NCBI GenBank assembly: GCA_021405325.1
Contig: QWII01000072.1
Location: forward strand, 1 to 64,000
Source of the DNA: Caldilinea sp. CFX5
GTDB taxonomy: Bacteria > Chloroflexota > Anaerolineae > Caldilineales > Caldilineaceae
Direction of reading: 5' to 3'
DNA length: 64,000 bases
Below, piece after piece: positions 42,726 to 51,149 of the stretch (its first letter is position 1; each line of letters opens with the position of its first letter). Under the pieces are notes generated by a model, which was given only the letters and a program-made list of their open reading frames with translations, did no database searches and was not told the origin of the DNA. The position numbers and the translations under genes were made by a program.

Positions 42726-43666
42726 TCAACCCATCACATCCGGCAGATCATCCTCTACGCTACGTAGGCGGGGAGTGAGGTAGCTTGCCAACGCTATGGC
42801 GATGAGACAGATCCCCATCAATAAAGTCAACAACCCCATCCCTCGCCCAGGGCCACTGCCGATTAGCGGGCCAAGATAATCAGCCGCCACGCCGCCTTCA
42901 CGCATGGCCGGCTCAAAGACGCGATCGGCCAACAGACCGGCAGCCGGGTAAGCGCTGGCTGCAAAGAGCAGAACGATCATTCCTTCGACGCCAAAGACCC
43001 GTCCTTGCACGGCCAGATCGACCTTGCGCTGTTCGAGTGCGCCCATCAAGCTGCCGGCGGTGGCGCCGCCGAACGTTGCCATGAAATGGCCAATGGTCAC
43101 GGCAATGAGGAGGGGCGCCCAGCCGGCCAACAGGAAGCCGACGCCACTGAGCGCAAGCCAACCACAGGCGACGACCATCAAGCGTTTGGGGCCGCCCCAT
43201 GCACTCAAGACAGCACCGCCCCCGTGAGCCGCCCCAATCCGGCCATGCGCACGAGATCGCCTTTGGGCACGAGCAGCGGGATCGACGCGCCGTAGGCTGG
43301 ACCATGAAAAGAACCGAAAATTGCGCCGGCCGTTGTCGCTACGTAAATATGCCAGACGGCTAGATGCTCTGTGAACAACAAGCCGGCCAGTACCAACGTC
43401 ACCAGCGCTTGACCGCTGTCGGCGCCGATCATCACCCAGCGCCGATCCCAGCGGTCCACCAGCGTGCCGGCAACGGGGGCCAGGAGGGCAAAGGGCAGGA
43501 CATAGGTCAACGTGGTGACGGCAAATTGGGTGGTCGAGCCGGTCGTTTGCAAAATCCAAACGCCCAGGGCAAAGCCGCTCAGGCTGGAGCCAAGGCCGGA
43601 GAGCAGTTGACCCAGCCAGAGGGTTAGGAAGGCGCGCAGGGACGTTCCATCGGCTTGTGGTTGCAT
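42726..43666 (-). pseudogene. MFS_3-type exporter with internal deletion and frameshift
   Basis: The first part (43666-43205) encodes the N-terminal half of an MFS transporter (WLGQLLSGLGSSLSGFALGV through HGPAYGASIPLLVPKGDL), then stops after RMAGLGRLTGAVLS. The C-terminal half continues in another frame from about 43235 (AVLSAWGGPKRLMVV to RGMGLLTLLMGI and RLRSVEDDLPDVMG). Compared with intact relatives, roughly 120-130 residues in the middle (about helices 5-8) are missing where the frame changes. AGGAGA precedes the start. The intact MFS gene at 45139 belongs to the same broad class. Confidence 0.82.
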
Positions 43667-43702
43667 GGCATTTTCTCCTATGCTGATAAGGCGCTTCCGC
43701 AT

Positions 43703-43764
43703 CCGCTCATGGCGAGTCCGTGACTCGGCCAGCCTGGTGCGAGTCACGGACTCGCCATGAGCGG
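43703..43764. repeat. 25-bp perfect foldback
   Basis: Arms 43703-43727 and 43740-43764 are exact complements (CCGCTCATGGCGAGTCCGTG at the outer part) around a 12-base loop. It lies between the sigma-factor stop and the broken MFS gene start. Confidence 0.8.
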
Positions 43765-43788
43765 TGCAACTTGATTATTTACGGAGAT

Positions 43789-44991
43789 TTAAGTTTGATG
43801 AACAGCAAGGAGAGAGAGGGTCTGCTGATCAAAAAGAAGGTCAAGTTGATTGGGGCCGTTGCGCTTTTGGTAGCCAACGACCAGGGCCGGCGCACCGGCG
43901 TACTCAAGGTGGCGAAGTGGCATGGTGCAGATACGCTTGTGTTGGCGCCAAAAACTTTGGGCCACCGGGAAGAAAGCGGCAAGCGCTTCCAGATCAACCT
44001 GTTGCCGCCAGCCACAGTAGTGACACTGCGCCCAGCGCCCAAACGCATCGGCTGACACCACTTCGGCAAAACAGGTGGGCAGGTTTGGCGCGCTGACCGC
44101 ATACAACGGCGTCGGTCGCTGACAGCCAAGACAGCGGAGGGTTCCAGCTTGCAAGCCGGTTTGCCAATAGCGGTGGCGCCAATCGTCGGCGCGCGTCAGG
44201 GCGGCGCGATAGCCGTGAAGGCCGGCGAACAGACCATCAACATTGCGTGTGCAACTGTTGAGGCCGCAGGAGCAGCGGAGCATCAATGCCTGGTTGTCAT
44301 TTTGTGGAAAGCGCCCTTGCAAAGCGCGTTCGCCACAACTGCGACACCAGAGCCGGGTCTGCTGCCACTCATCGGCCAGGGCAATGCCCACCCCCAAAGC
44401 AACCGCGTCCGCTTGTAGGTCTGTGGTCAAGATACGACGCAGGGTCAATTTCCCCCGGTGAATGCGCGCTTCTACCGCGCCTTCGCTGATCTGCAATTGC
44501 TGGGCGACTTCGGCTTGGGGAGCTTCGTGGATATAGCGTTCGATCAAAATCGTCCGCGTCAAAGCGGGTAATTGCGCCAGCGCCCGATCCAGCAGGAGGG
44601 TAAGTTCCTGGCGTTCTAATTCGACCTCCAGATCAAACGGAGCGGGGATTTCCGTTAGGTTATCTGTTGCGATAGGATCGTCAATGCCGCCTCTATTGAG
44701 CAAACGATCGGCTGTTTGTTGCTTGCGCAACCAGTAACGGCACAGGTTGCGGGCAATGCCATTCAACCACTGCACCCAGCGCGCCGGATCACGCAGTTGA
44801 TGCGTATTTTGCCAGGCGACCAGCAGCGTTTCTTGGGCTAAATCTTCAGCCAGTGTTGTGTCACCGGTCAACTGGGTGCAGAGACGGACAAGCCGCTGCC
44901 GTTGGGTCAAGAGCGCAGCTTCTATCGTGCGTGTGTCACTTATCTGTGTGCTAATCACATCTACCCCCAGATTTTCCTGGCTTGACGCCAT
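43789..44991 (-). CDS. ECF sigma factor with C-terminal zinc-ribbon domain
   Basis: Residues 33-90 form sigma region 2 (LAEDLAQETLLVAWQNTHQL, WLNGIARNLCRYW) and residues 128-195 region 4 (AQLPALTRTILIERYIHEAP, helix-turn-helix EVAQQLQISEGAVEARIHRG). The extra 200 residues carry four cysteine pairs (WCRSCG, LRCSCG, LRCLGC, CHYCG), likely two zinc ribbons, with an aromatic-rich tail. No anti-sigma gene is next to it, so the tail may act as a built-in sensor or redox switch. A typical ECF factor is about 180-200 residues, so this is twice as long. Confidence 0.86.
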   Translation of the reverse strand: MASSQENLGVDVISTQISDTRTIEAALLTQRQRLVRLCTQLTGDTTLAEDLAQETLLVAWQNTHQLRDPARWVQWLNGIARNLCRYWLRKQQTADRLLNRGGIDDPIATDNLTEIPAPFDLEVELERQELTLLLDRALAQLPALTRTILIERYIHEAPQAEVAQQLQISEGAVEARIHRGKLTLRRILTTDLQADAVALGVGIALADEWQQTRLWCRSCGERALQGRFPQNDNQALMLRCSCGLNSCTRNVDGLFAGLHGYRAALTRADDWRHRYWQTGLQAGTLRCLGCQRPTPLYAVSAPNLPTCFAEVVSADAFGRWAQCHYCGWRQQVDLEALAAFFPVAQSFWRQHKRICTMPLRHLEYAGAPALVVGYQKRNGPNQLDLLFDQQTLSLLAVHQT

Positions 44992-45138
44992 CTATCATCA
45001 TACCATTGATCACTGTCTATTACCATGTGGCGAAAAGGTGCAAAAATCCTACGCGTTTTTTCTGGGGTATGTCTATAAAGAAAGTGCAGAGTGTTTATTT
45101 CAACATGAAGAAAGAAAAAAAGTCAAGTGAGTCAACGG

Positions 45139-46386
45139 TTATCCCTTGAAAACATCGTGCTGCCAGGTGCGGACTGGTGAAAAGAACAACCAGACGACAG
45201 CCAATAGTTCACCACTGGCGGCTAAGAGCAACGTCGTCCGCAAACCCAGCCACTCACCCAGCAGCCCGCCCGCTAACGCGCCCAAGGGAATGAGCGCAGC
45301 CACCGTAAAATCGAGGGTTGCGCTCATCCGTCCCAGCATGTGTTCGGGGGTAATAGTCTGTTGCAGGGAGTCTTTGCTGACATTATAAAAGGTTATGCCG
45401 AAACCGAAGCCAACTTGCGCCAGGGTCAACAGCGCAATAATTACCGGTTGTGGTCCGCGCGCCAAGGGAAAAATAATATCGGCGACAGCCAACAGCAGTA
45501 GCCCCAGGATCATTGTCGACCCCAGGCCAAGACGCCGGACAAGATAGCCCGGCAGCAGGGCGCCGACCAGAAAACCGACGCTGCCGGCGCCAAAGATGAT
45601 GCCAATCCACCACGCTGATAACGCCAGGTTGCGCGTCATGTAGAGCAGATAGATCGCTTCCAGAGCGGCGTTGAAAAAGCTAATGATGGCCGTCGCGATG
45701 GTAATGGCCCAGAGGGTGCGATCTTGATACAACAGCTTGAAACCGGCGCTAATCTCCTGGAAAAAATGCCCATCATCAGCGTGACGTACTGGTGGCGCCT
45801 CCGCTTGACGAATCAGCCCCAGCAACAGCCCTGACAACAGAAAAGAGAGCGCATCCACCAGGATCGCCACCGGCGCCGTGACGACCTGGATCAGCCACCC
45901 CGCCAGCGTTGGGCCAGCAATTTCGGCTGCCGACCGGCTGATCGCTAACCGACTATTGGCTGCGACCAATTGTTCCCGCTGCACGACAGTGGGCAGATAG
46001 GCATGATCGGCAGCGCCAAAGAGCAGACTGAGGATGCCAGTGAAAAAGATCACCCCATAGAGCAACGGCATCTGAAGCAAGCCAACCCAGACCGCCAGCG
46101 GGATCAACAGGAGCAACAGCCCTCGCCCTATGTCAGCCAAGATCAGCAGCGAACGGCGCTTGCGTCGATCCACCCAGACCCCTACCGGCAGGCCAAACAA
46201 CAGCCCCGGCAAAGACCCGGCTACGGCGAGATAGCCCATTTCCACGGGTGTCGCCTGCAGGACAAGCGCAGCCGTTAAGGGCAAGGCCAGAAATGTCACC
46301 TTGGAGCCGATGGCCGAAATGGGGTGGGCGCTCCAGAGCTTGACAAAATCAGGGTTACGCCAGAGGTTGGCTTTGTCTACTGTCAC
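45139..46386 (-). CDS. MFS transporter (MFS_3, macrolide-efflux-like)
   Basis: The 415-residue protein has about twelve helices: LWSAHPISAIGSKVTFLALPL in the first, LLFGLPVGVWVDRRKRRSLLI as the A-motif loop, and GAADHAYLPTVVQREQLVAANS typical of MFS_3. It is intact, unlike the gene at 42726. Drug or siderophore efflux is the usual role; the substrate is unknown. The start is a GTG at 46386 with a weak ribosome binding site. Confidence 0.87.
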   Translation of the reverse strand: MTVDKANLWRNPDFVKLWSAHPISAIGSKVTFLALPLTAALVLQATPVEMGYLAVAGSLPGLLFGLPVGVWVDRRKRRSLLILADIGRGLLLLLIPLAVWVGLLQMPLLYGVIFFTGILSLLFGAADHAYLPTVVQREQLVAANSRLAISRSAAEIAGPTLAGWLIQVVTAPVAILVDALSFLLSGLLLGLIRQAEAPPVRHADDGHFFQEISAGFKLLYQDRTLWAITIATAIISFFNAALEAIYLLYMTRNLALSAWWIGIIFGAGSVGFLVGALLPGYLVRRLGLGSTMILGLLLLAVADIIFPLARGPQPVIIALLTLAQVGFGFGITFYNVSKDSLQQTITPEHMLGRMSATLDFTVAALIPLGALAGGLLGEWLGLRTTLLLAASGELLAVVWLFFSPVRTWQHDVFKG

Positions 46387-46391
46387 CCTTG

Positions 46392-46559
46392 TTAATCCCT
46401 TGTTGCTTCAAGCCTATGATAGAGGTGCTGCACATCATCCTCATAGAGCCATTGCGCCCGTAAGCCGGCCTGCTTTAACGCTTGATGGAGTTGCGCGGAT
46501 AGAGTTGATCTGCCGGCGCCTGAACTGGAGCCGTAAAAGAGAATGAGTTTGTGTTTCAT
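46392..46559 (-). pseudogene. N-terminal fragment of a P-loop kinase
   Basis: A 55-residue frame starts at ATG 46559 with KLILFYGSSSGAGRSTLSAQ, a Walker A-like loop in which Arg replaces the usual Lys, and continues LRAQWLYEDDVQHLYHRLEA before a stop. A complete P-loop kinase would run to 150 residues or more, so this looks like the remaining front of a broken gene. It ends five bases before the MFS start. A functional micro-protein cannot be excluded. Confidence 0.5.
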
Positions 46560-46571
46560 AAAGACAGGCTT

Positions 46572-47096
46572 TCAGGGGTTACTCAGGTCATCTTGCTTAA
46601 ACTCATATATGACCCACTGAACGCCGTCTGCTTCTTGGCGCCCAACTTCGCGGAAACCCACGCGTTCGGCGACGTTGCACGAGGCGCGATTTTCTGCCAT
46701 CACTTTCAGCCATAGATGCTTTAACGAAAGATGCGCTAATGCCCAGGCTGATAAAAGTTTGACTGCGGTCGTCGCTATACCGCGGCCCCGCGCCTGCCTT
46801 GCCAACCAATAACCAACTTCGCCGGTTTGATTCACCTGAGCGGGATCAATATAAAGATTGCCGAGTAGCTCATCGCTGGCTTGATCGGTAATTGCCATAC
46901 AAATAGCGCCATTTGATATGTTAGCAGCGTTGATTGCAACCACAGTCTCTTCGACCGTTAAAGTTTGTTTCTCTGTCGTGAATTGATAAATTAGGTCATC
47001 GCGTGCTTCAACATACCATTTCGCATCAGCAGGTTGCCACGCCCGCAGTCGCACAGCATCCGCTTCGAGAACCAAATCAACGTATGGTCCCTTCAT
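46572..47096 (-). CDS. GNAT acetyltransferase (RimJ/RimL-like)
   Basis: The 174-residue protein has the acetyl-CoA-binding stretch VGYWLARQARGRGIATTAVK and the later ASCNVAERVGFREVGRQ, typical of the RimJ/RimL group, which acetylate N-termini or small amines. GGAGG precedes the ATG. It is 20 bases downstream of the AraC-GNAT gene on the same strand, so the two acetyltransferases may share a transcript. The substrate is unknown. Confidence 0.88.
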   Translation of the reverse strand: MKGPYVDLVLEADAVRLRAWQPADAKWYVEARDDLIYQFTTEKQTLTVEETVVAINAANISNGAICMAITDQASDELLGNLYIDPAQVNQTGEVGYWLARQARGRGIATTAVKLLSAWALAHLSLKHLWLKVMAENRASCNVAERVGFREVGRQEADGVQWVIYEFKQDDLSNP

Positions 47097-47116
47097 ACAA
47101 CCTCCACCTGTAGCAA

Positions 47117-48145
47117 TTATGCTTCATGCACTTTGTCCTGCAATGTGCGCACCAACGTGCGTCGCAATGTGCGGTAGCCTTGGCGTTCATAAAAGCCCAG
47201 CGGCCCCTGGTCAAATTCCCAGCTTTCCAGCCGCAACTCGGTCGCACCCTGGCGGCGTGACCACTCCTCCGCTGCCGCCAGCAGTTGCCGGCCAATCCCT
47301 AATCCCCGCCACGCTTTGTCGACGACCAGCGATTGCAGATAACCATAACGATAAGCCGTGTGTTGGGCGTCGCTCTCATCCTCACGCAGATAGACTTCGG
47401 CCAGCCCGACCACCTGCCCGTTAACCGCAGCCACCCAAATGGCGACATTGACCGCATCGAGCAGCTTGGCCTGGGTCAGTGACAGCCAGGAGGGGCCAAA
47501 ATAATCAAAGTCATCCAACCGTCGCAGGCGATCCGGGACCCCTTGAACGGTAAACGCGTGCAGTTCGTGATAGAGCCGACACAAGGCCGGTAAATCCTGG
47601 CGATGGGCCAGCCGGATTTTTACTGACTCTTTGGTCATCGGTGTGACTCCTTGCACAGGCAACGTCAGTTGGCGGTTACGCACATAGGGTACAATCAGGG
47701 CCGCAACGATCTGGCGCTCCGGGACAACGAGCGGCGGCGCGACATCAACCCCTTTTCCAGGATAAAGCAAATTGGATATGCCAAGCGTTATCCGCTCAAA
47801 AAGCCGGCGCAACCGCTTTTGCATACGGTAGAAGCCCGGACTAACGCCAAATTCCTGTTTGAACGAGCGGGTAAAGGCTTCTTGTGATTGAAACTGGTAA
47901 TCCAAGGCAATATCGAGAATGCGTTTTGATGAGATCGCCAGTTCGCGCGCTGCTTCGGTCAGGCGCCGTTTGCGCAGATAGGCCACGGGTGTAATGCCCG
48001 TCACCGCCAGAAAGAGCCGGCTAAAGTGATAGCGCGAATAGCCGACTGATGCCGCTGCCTCTGTAATGGAGGTCGGCGCCGTCAGGTGATTTTCCAGATG
48101 GGTGATGGCGTGTTTGAGTTGCGGAATGGCGTCGCTTGTATACAT
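47117..48145 (-). CDS. AraC-type regulator fused to a GNAT acetyltransferase
   Basis: The 342-residue protein begins with an AraC/XylS DNA-binding domain (residues 1-100; SITEAAASVGYSRYHFSRLF and IALDYQFQSQEAFTRSFKQE). After a linker, it ends in a GNAT domain (about 178-335; VVDKAWRGLGIGRQLLAAA). In related regulators the second domain is a GyrI-like ligand binder; here it is an enzyme fold. It may sense or modify the effector of its own regulon. ATG 48145 has no ribosome binding site but lies seven bases from a TATACT box, which suggests a leaderless mRNA. Confidence 0.87.
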   Translation of the reverse strand: MYTSDAIPQLKHAITHLENHLTAPTSITEAAASVGYSRYHFSRLFLAVTGITPVAYLRKRRLTEAARELAISSKRILDIALDYQFQSQEAFTRSFKQEFGVSPGFYRMQKRLRRLFERITLGISNLLYPGKGVDVAPPLVVPERQIVAALIVPYVRNRQLTLPVQGVTPMTKESVKIRLAHRQDLPALCRLYHELHAFTVQGVPDRLRRLDDFDYFGPSWLSLTQAKLLDAVNVAIWVAAVNGQVVGLAEVYLREDESDAQHTAYRYGYLQSLVVDKAWRGLGIGRQLLAAAEEWSRRQGATELRLESWEFDQGPLGFYERQGYRTLRRTLVRTLQDKVHEA

Positions 48146-48152
48146 GGCGGGT

Positions 48153-48182
48153 AGTATACCAGAAGGTTGGCGGACTTGTCTT
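48153..48182 (-). promoter_or_regulatory. Promoter giving a leaderless AraC-GNAT transcript
   Basis: On the minus strand, AAGACA (48182-48177) and TATACT (48158-48153) are 18 bases apart. The -10 box ends seven bases before the ATG at 48145, so transcription should start at or next to the start codon. Confidence 0.5.
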
Positions 48183-48213
48183 GATAGGATGTGCGATCTT
48201 GCTGAATTTCGGA

Positions 48214-48242
48214 TTGACAGATTTTTCTCCAAAGACTATACT
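48214..48242 (+). promoter_or_regulatory. Promoter of the Phd/RelE operon
   Basis: TTGACA (48214-48219) and TATACT (48237-48242) are 17 bases apart, an almost perfect sigma-70 promoter. The left operator arm overlaps the -10 box. Confidence 0.78.
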
Positions 48243-48273
48243 TAGCAACCGATGTAGCGTTGAATTGCTAAGT
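48240..48273 (+). promoter_or_regulatory. Palindromic operator of the toxin-antitoxin operon
   Basis: ACTTAGCAA (48240-48248) is repeated as its complement TTGCTAAGT (48265-48273), 25 bases centre to centre. It covers the end of the -10 box and the start region, just where an antitoxin or toxin-antitoxin complex would repress its own operon. Confidence 0.65.
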
Positions 48274-48282
48274 GTGAGGTGT

Positions 48283-48576
48283 ATGATGACAGCAACTGAG
48301 CAAATTGTACCTGTCAGTGATTTTCGGATTCATCAAAGCGAAGTGCTAGACAAGCTAACCAACGGCCCGGTTTATTTAACACAACGTAGTAAGCCAGCAG
48401 CCGTGTTGCTATCAGCTACTTTATGGGATCAGATACTCAACCGTCTGGAAAATCAAGAGGATCTGATTGGCTCCTTGAAGGCGGAGTTAGCGATTGCACA
48501 AGGTAAGTATAAGCCAGAAGCGATCGACTTTGACGCATTGGAGGCGGAGGTAGCAGTCGATGCGCTACCGGCTTAG
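48283..48576 (+). CDS. Phd/YefM-type antitoxin
   Basis: The 97-residue protein has the Phd/YefM N-terminal DNA-binding fold (VSDFRIHQSEVLDKLTNGPV, QRSKPAAVLLS) and a helical C-terminus (LENQEDLIGSLKAELAIAQG) that should wrap the toxin. GAGG lies just upstream; the second ATG at 48286 has better spacing. The end overlaps the toxin gene by 17 bases, so translation is coupled. Operator and promoter upstream fit self-repression. Confidence 0.88.
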   Translation: MMTATEQIVPVSDFRIHQSEVLDKLTNGPVYLTQRSKPAAVLLSATLWDQILNRLENQEDLIGSLKAELAIAQGKYKPEAIDFDALEAEVAVDALPA

Positions 48577-48835
48577 ATGGGGAACGAATGAGGCAAAACA
48601 GAATTATAATCGCCTCCCTTACGCATTAAAGCAACAGTTTCGTGAAGAAATGGAAAACCTACAAGTTGATCCCTATCCGCCTTACTCAGAACGGCTAGAG
48701 CGTGAACTCCATGATCGGCGCAAAATTAAGATTGACGGTTGGCGTTTAGTTTATCGTGTGTACGAAGAAGATTTGTTAGTCCTCATCTTAATGGTACGAC
48801 CGCGCAACCGACGCACGTACTTGAATGTGCCATGA
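48560..48835 (+). CDS. RelE/ParE-superfamily toxin
   Basis: The 91-residue protein has the RelE/ParE fold: YRLRWGTNEAKQNYNRLPYA, then LERELHDRRKIKIDGWRLVY and the C-terminal VLILMVRPRNRRTYL. RelE members cut mRNA on the ribosome, ParE members poison gyrase; several Arg/Lys residues and the C-terminal Tyr favour an RNase but do not prove it. It overlaps the antitoxin gene. Confidence 0.88.
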   Translation: MRYRLRWGTNEAKQNYNRLPYALKQQFREEMENLQVDPYPPYSERLERELHDRRKIKIDGWRLVYRVYEEDLLVLILMVRPRNRRTYLNVP

Positions 48836-48941
48836 TCCAAATAGCAGTTGCGTGTAGCTAAATTATCCTTTCTGACAGTAAAAGGTGTACAATAGCGTAT
48901 AGAAACATCTCTTTTGTCGCATAAGGATAACGATCAGGTCC

Positions 48942-50645
48942 ATGATAGAACCAAGCATTGAGCGTGAAGTAACCGCAACTGAAGAACAAACTACGACCAA
49001 TCCCCCTTCCTCGCCAGCTATACCAACCGCTGCGGAAGCGGACGCCGACGTAACCGCCCTAGACAGAACCGCCGACATAACCGCTACCGTCGCCGATGAG
49101 GGGCTGGATCAAAACGAACTCGACGGGGAGGAGGACGAAGATCAACTCGCTGACGAGGACGCCGCCAACGACGAGGAGGATCTGGTCGAGCCGGAAGATG
49201 CCTTGCCGGAAATCACGCTGGCCGAACTCCCGGCTGCGTTACAAGCCGCTGCCGCCAAGGCCGGCTGGTATAAATTAATGCCGGTGCAGGCCAAAGCGAT
49301 CCCCTATATGCTGGCCGAGCGCGATTTGATGGTGCAATCGCGCACAGGCAGCGGCAAAACCGGCGCGTTCCTACTGCCCATTTTGACCCGTATCAACTCC
49401 AAGCAGGATGTCTGTCAGGCGCTCGTGTTGGTGCCGACGCGCGAACTGGCGCAGCAAGTCGCCAAAGAGGCGGAAACCCTGAGCGCCGGCACGGGGGTGC
49501 GCAGCGTTGCCATCTACGGCGGCGTTAAATATGGCCCGCAGTTGGATGCGCTGAAGAAGGGCGTCCACCTCGTCATCGGCACGCCGGGGCGTATTCTCGA
49601 CCATCTCCTGCGCCGCAATTTGCGCCTGGATGATCTGGCCGTGATGGTCTTTGACGAAGCTGACCGCATGCTCTCGATGGGCTTCTACCCGGATATGCGC
49701 GAGTTGCAACGCTATCTACCCCAACGTAGCCTCAACGCCTACATGTTTTCGGCCACCTACCCCAGCAGCGTCATGCGCCTGGCCTATGAATTTCTCGCCA
49801 ACCCGGAATTTCTCAGCCTGAGCCGGGATAAGGTGCATGTGACCACGGCGGAACACATCTTTTATGTCACGCCAGTGCTAAAGCGCGATCGCAGCCTGAT
49901 TCGGTTGATTGAAATCGAAAACCCGGCCTCGGCTTTTATTTTCTGCAACACCAAGAACACGGTGCATTACGTCGCCACCGTCTTGCAACGCTTTGGCTAT
50001 GACGCCGACGAGATCAGTTCCGACCTGAACCAACAAGACCGCGACCGCGTCCTCAACCGGGTGCGCAACGGCGAATTGCGTTTCCTGGTAGCGACTGATG
50101 TCGCCGCTCGTGGCATCGACATTCCCGAACTCTCCCATGTCTTTCAATACGAGCCGCCGGAAGACCCGGAGTCCTATATCCACCGCGCCGGGCGCACGGC
50201 GCGCGCCGGGGCCACCGGCGTGGTTATCACGCAGATCGAAAACTTTGCCGAACGCATTCAGTTGCAAAGCATTGCCAAACGCTTTAACATCGAGTTCACT
50301 GAGCGCACCTTGCCGACGGAAGAAGATGTCACCGCCTGTGTGGCCGAACGGGTGAGTGTGCTATTGGAAGCCAAGTTGCGCAGCCGTGACAACCTGAAGA
50401 CCGAACGCATGAAACGCTTTATCCCGGCGATTGCTGAGTGGAGCAGCACGGAAGAAGGGCAGGTGCTCCTTGCCATGTTGGTCGATGATTTCTACCAACA
50501 ATCGCTCCACGCCCCACCCCTGCCGCCGGCCGATGCCAAGTTGCCGCAACGCGGCGAGCGCGCCAGTCGCAACCCGCGGCAGGAGGAGCGCAGCGGTAAG
50601 TCAGGACGGCGGGGTGGTCGCCGCCGGCGGTCACGCAATCGGTAA
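48942..50645 (+). CDS. DEAD-box RNA helicase
   Basis: The 567-residue protein has an acidic N-terminal extension of about 95 residues, then a helicase core: LMPVQAKAIPYML, Walker A SRTGSGKT, PTRELAQQ, VFDEADRML, SAT (FSATYPSS), TDVAARGIDIPEL and YIHRAGRTARAG. The C-terminus is Arg/Gly-rich and basic (GRRGGRRRRSRNR), as in helicases that work on structured RNA. A role in hairpin-rich mRNA turnover or ribosome assembly is possible. It stands alone. Confidence 0.94.
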   Translation: MIEPSIEREVTATEEQTTTNPPSSPAIPTAAEADADVTALDRTADITATVADEGLDQNELDGEEDEDQLADEDAANDEEDLVEPEDALPEITLAELPAALQAAAAKAGWYKLMPVQAKAIPYMLAERDLMVQSRTGSGKTGAFLLPILTRINSKQDVCQALVLVPTRELAQQVAKEAETLSAGTGVRSVAIYGGVKYGPQLDALKKGVHLVIGTPGRILDHLLRRNLRLDDLAVMVFDEADRMLSMGFYPDMRELQRYLPQRSLNAYMFSATYPSSVMRLAYEFLANPEFLSLSRDKVHVTTAEHIFYVTPVLKRDRSLIRLIEIENPASAFIFCNTKNTVHYVATVLQRFGYDADEISSDLNQQDRDRVLNRVRNGELRFLVATDVAARGIDIPELSHVFQYEPPEDPESYIHRAGRTARAGATGVVITQIENFAERIQLQSIAKRFNIEFTERTLPTEEDVTACVAERVSVLLEAKLRSRDNLKTERMKRFIPAIAEWSSTEEGQVLLAMLVDDFYQQSLHAPPLPPADAKLPQRGERASRNPRQEERSGKSGRRGGRRRRSRNR

Positions 50646-50700
50646 CGCTGAAAGTAGTAAAGACTTATGGGAGTTAGGAATTTGTTTCGGTAATCGTAGG

Positions 50701-50752
50701 TGCGGTTTGTAACCGCACGGTTCCCAGGGAGCAAGTGCGGTTACAAACCGCA
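50701..50752. repeat. 18-bp perfect foldback downstream of helicase
   Basis: TGCGGTTTGTAACCGCAC (50701-50718) pairs exactly with 50735-50752 around a 16-base loop. Each arm is itself partly palindromic (GCGGTT/AACCGC). Confidence 0.8.
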
Positions 50753-50758
50753 AATGTT

Positions 50759-50792
50759 CATTAGTCTTCGAGGCGCCCTGGGAAGACTAATG
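50759..50792. repeat. 11-bp perfect foldback
   Basis: CATTAGTCTTC (50759-50769) pairs with GAAGACTAATG (50782-50792) around a 12-base GC-rich loop. Confidence 0.65.
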
Positions 50793-50925
50793 AAGGTTAG
50801 TTAATTGTTTCGGTAATCCTTGGAACTTGTCACGCCGGCGGCGATGACCTACAGTTACCGCTTTATTTTCGTAACGTTCATTAGGCTTTACTACAGATCA
50901 TTATTTCCTGAGAAGGGCGAGCCGT

Positions 50926-50989
50926 TCACCACTGGATAGAGAAAGCGCACAGAGGAAAACCTCTGTGCGCTTTCTCTATCCAGTGGTGA
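50926..50989. repeat. 30-bp perfect foldback with AAAA loop
   Basis: Arms 50926-50955 and 50960-50989 are exact complements around AAAA. The inner part reads AGAAAGCGCACAGAGG. It is one of the most stable hairpins in the window. Confidence 0.85.
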
Positions 50990-51042
50990 TTTATTTTCGC
51001 CGCGCTGCTTATCTATCGGACAATCTGATACTTTTTGGCCAT

Positions 51043-51071
51043 TTGACAGCTTTTTCAGGTTATGGCATAGT
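51043..51071 (+). promoter_or_regulatory. Likely promoter for the broken glycosidase-like gene
   Basis: TTGACA (51043-51048) and CATAGT (51066-51071) are 17 bases apart, about 80 bases before the start at 51150. It could also feed the transporter operon that follows. Confidence 0.5.
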
Positions 51072-51149
51072 TTACTCACTGTCCGATCAGAGGATCCATT
51101 ACACACCCTTGCCAAACATGCTATCCTTTTTGCGCCCTGGAGGCTGTTG

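Larger units (their letters stand above)
50646..51149. other. 504-bp intergenic region with three foldbacks and a promoter
   Basis: No gene was found. The listed foldbacks at 50701, 50759 and 50926 occupy most of it. TTGTTTCGGTAATC is repeated directly at 50682-50695 and 50805-50818, flanking the first two foldbacks. Confidence 0.6.
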
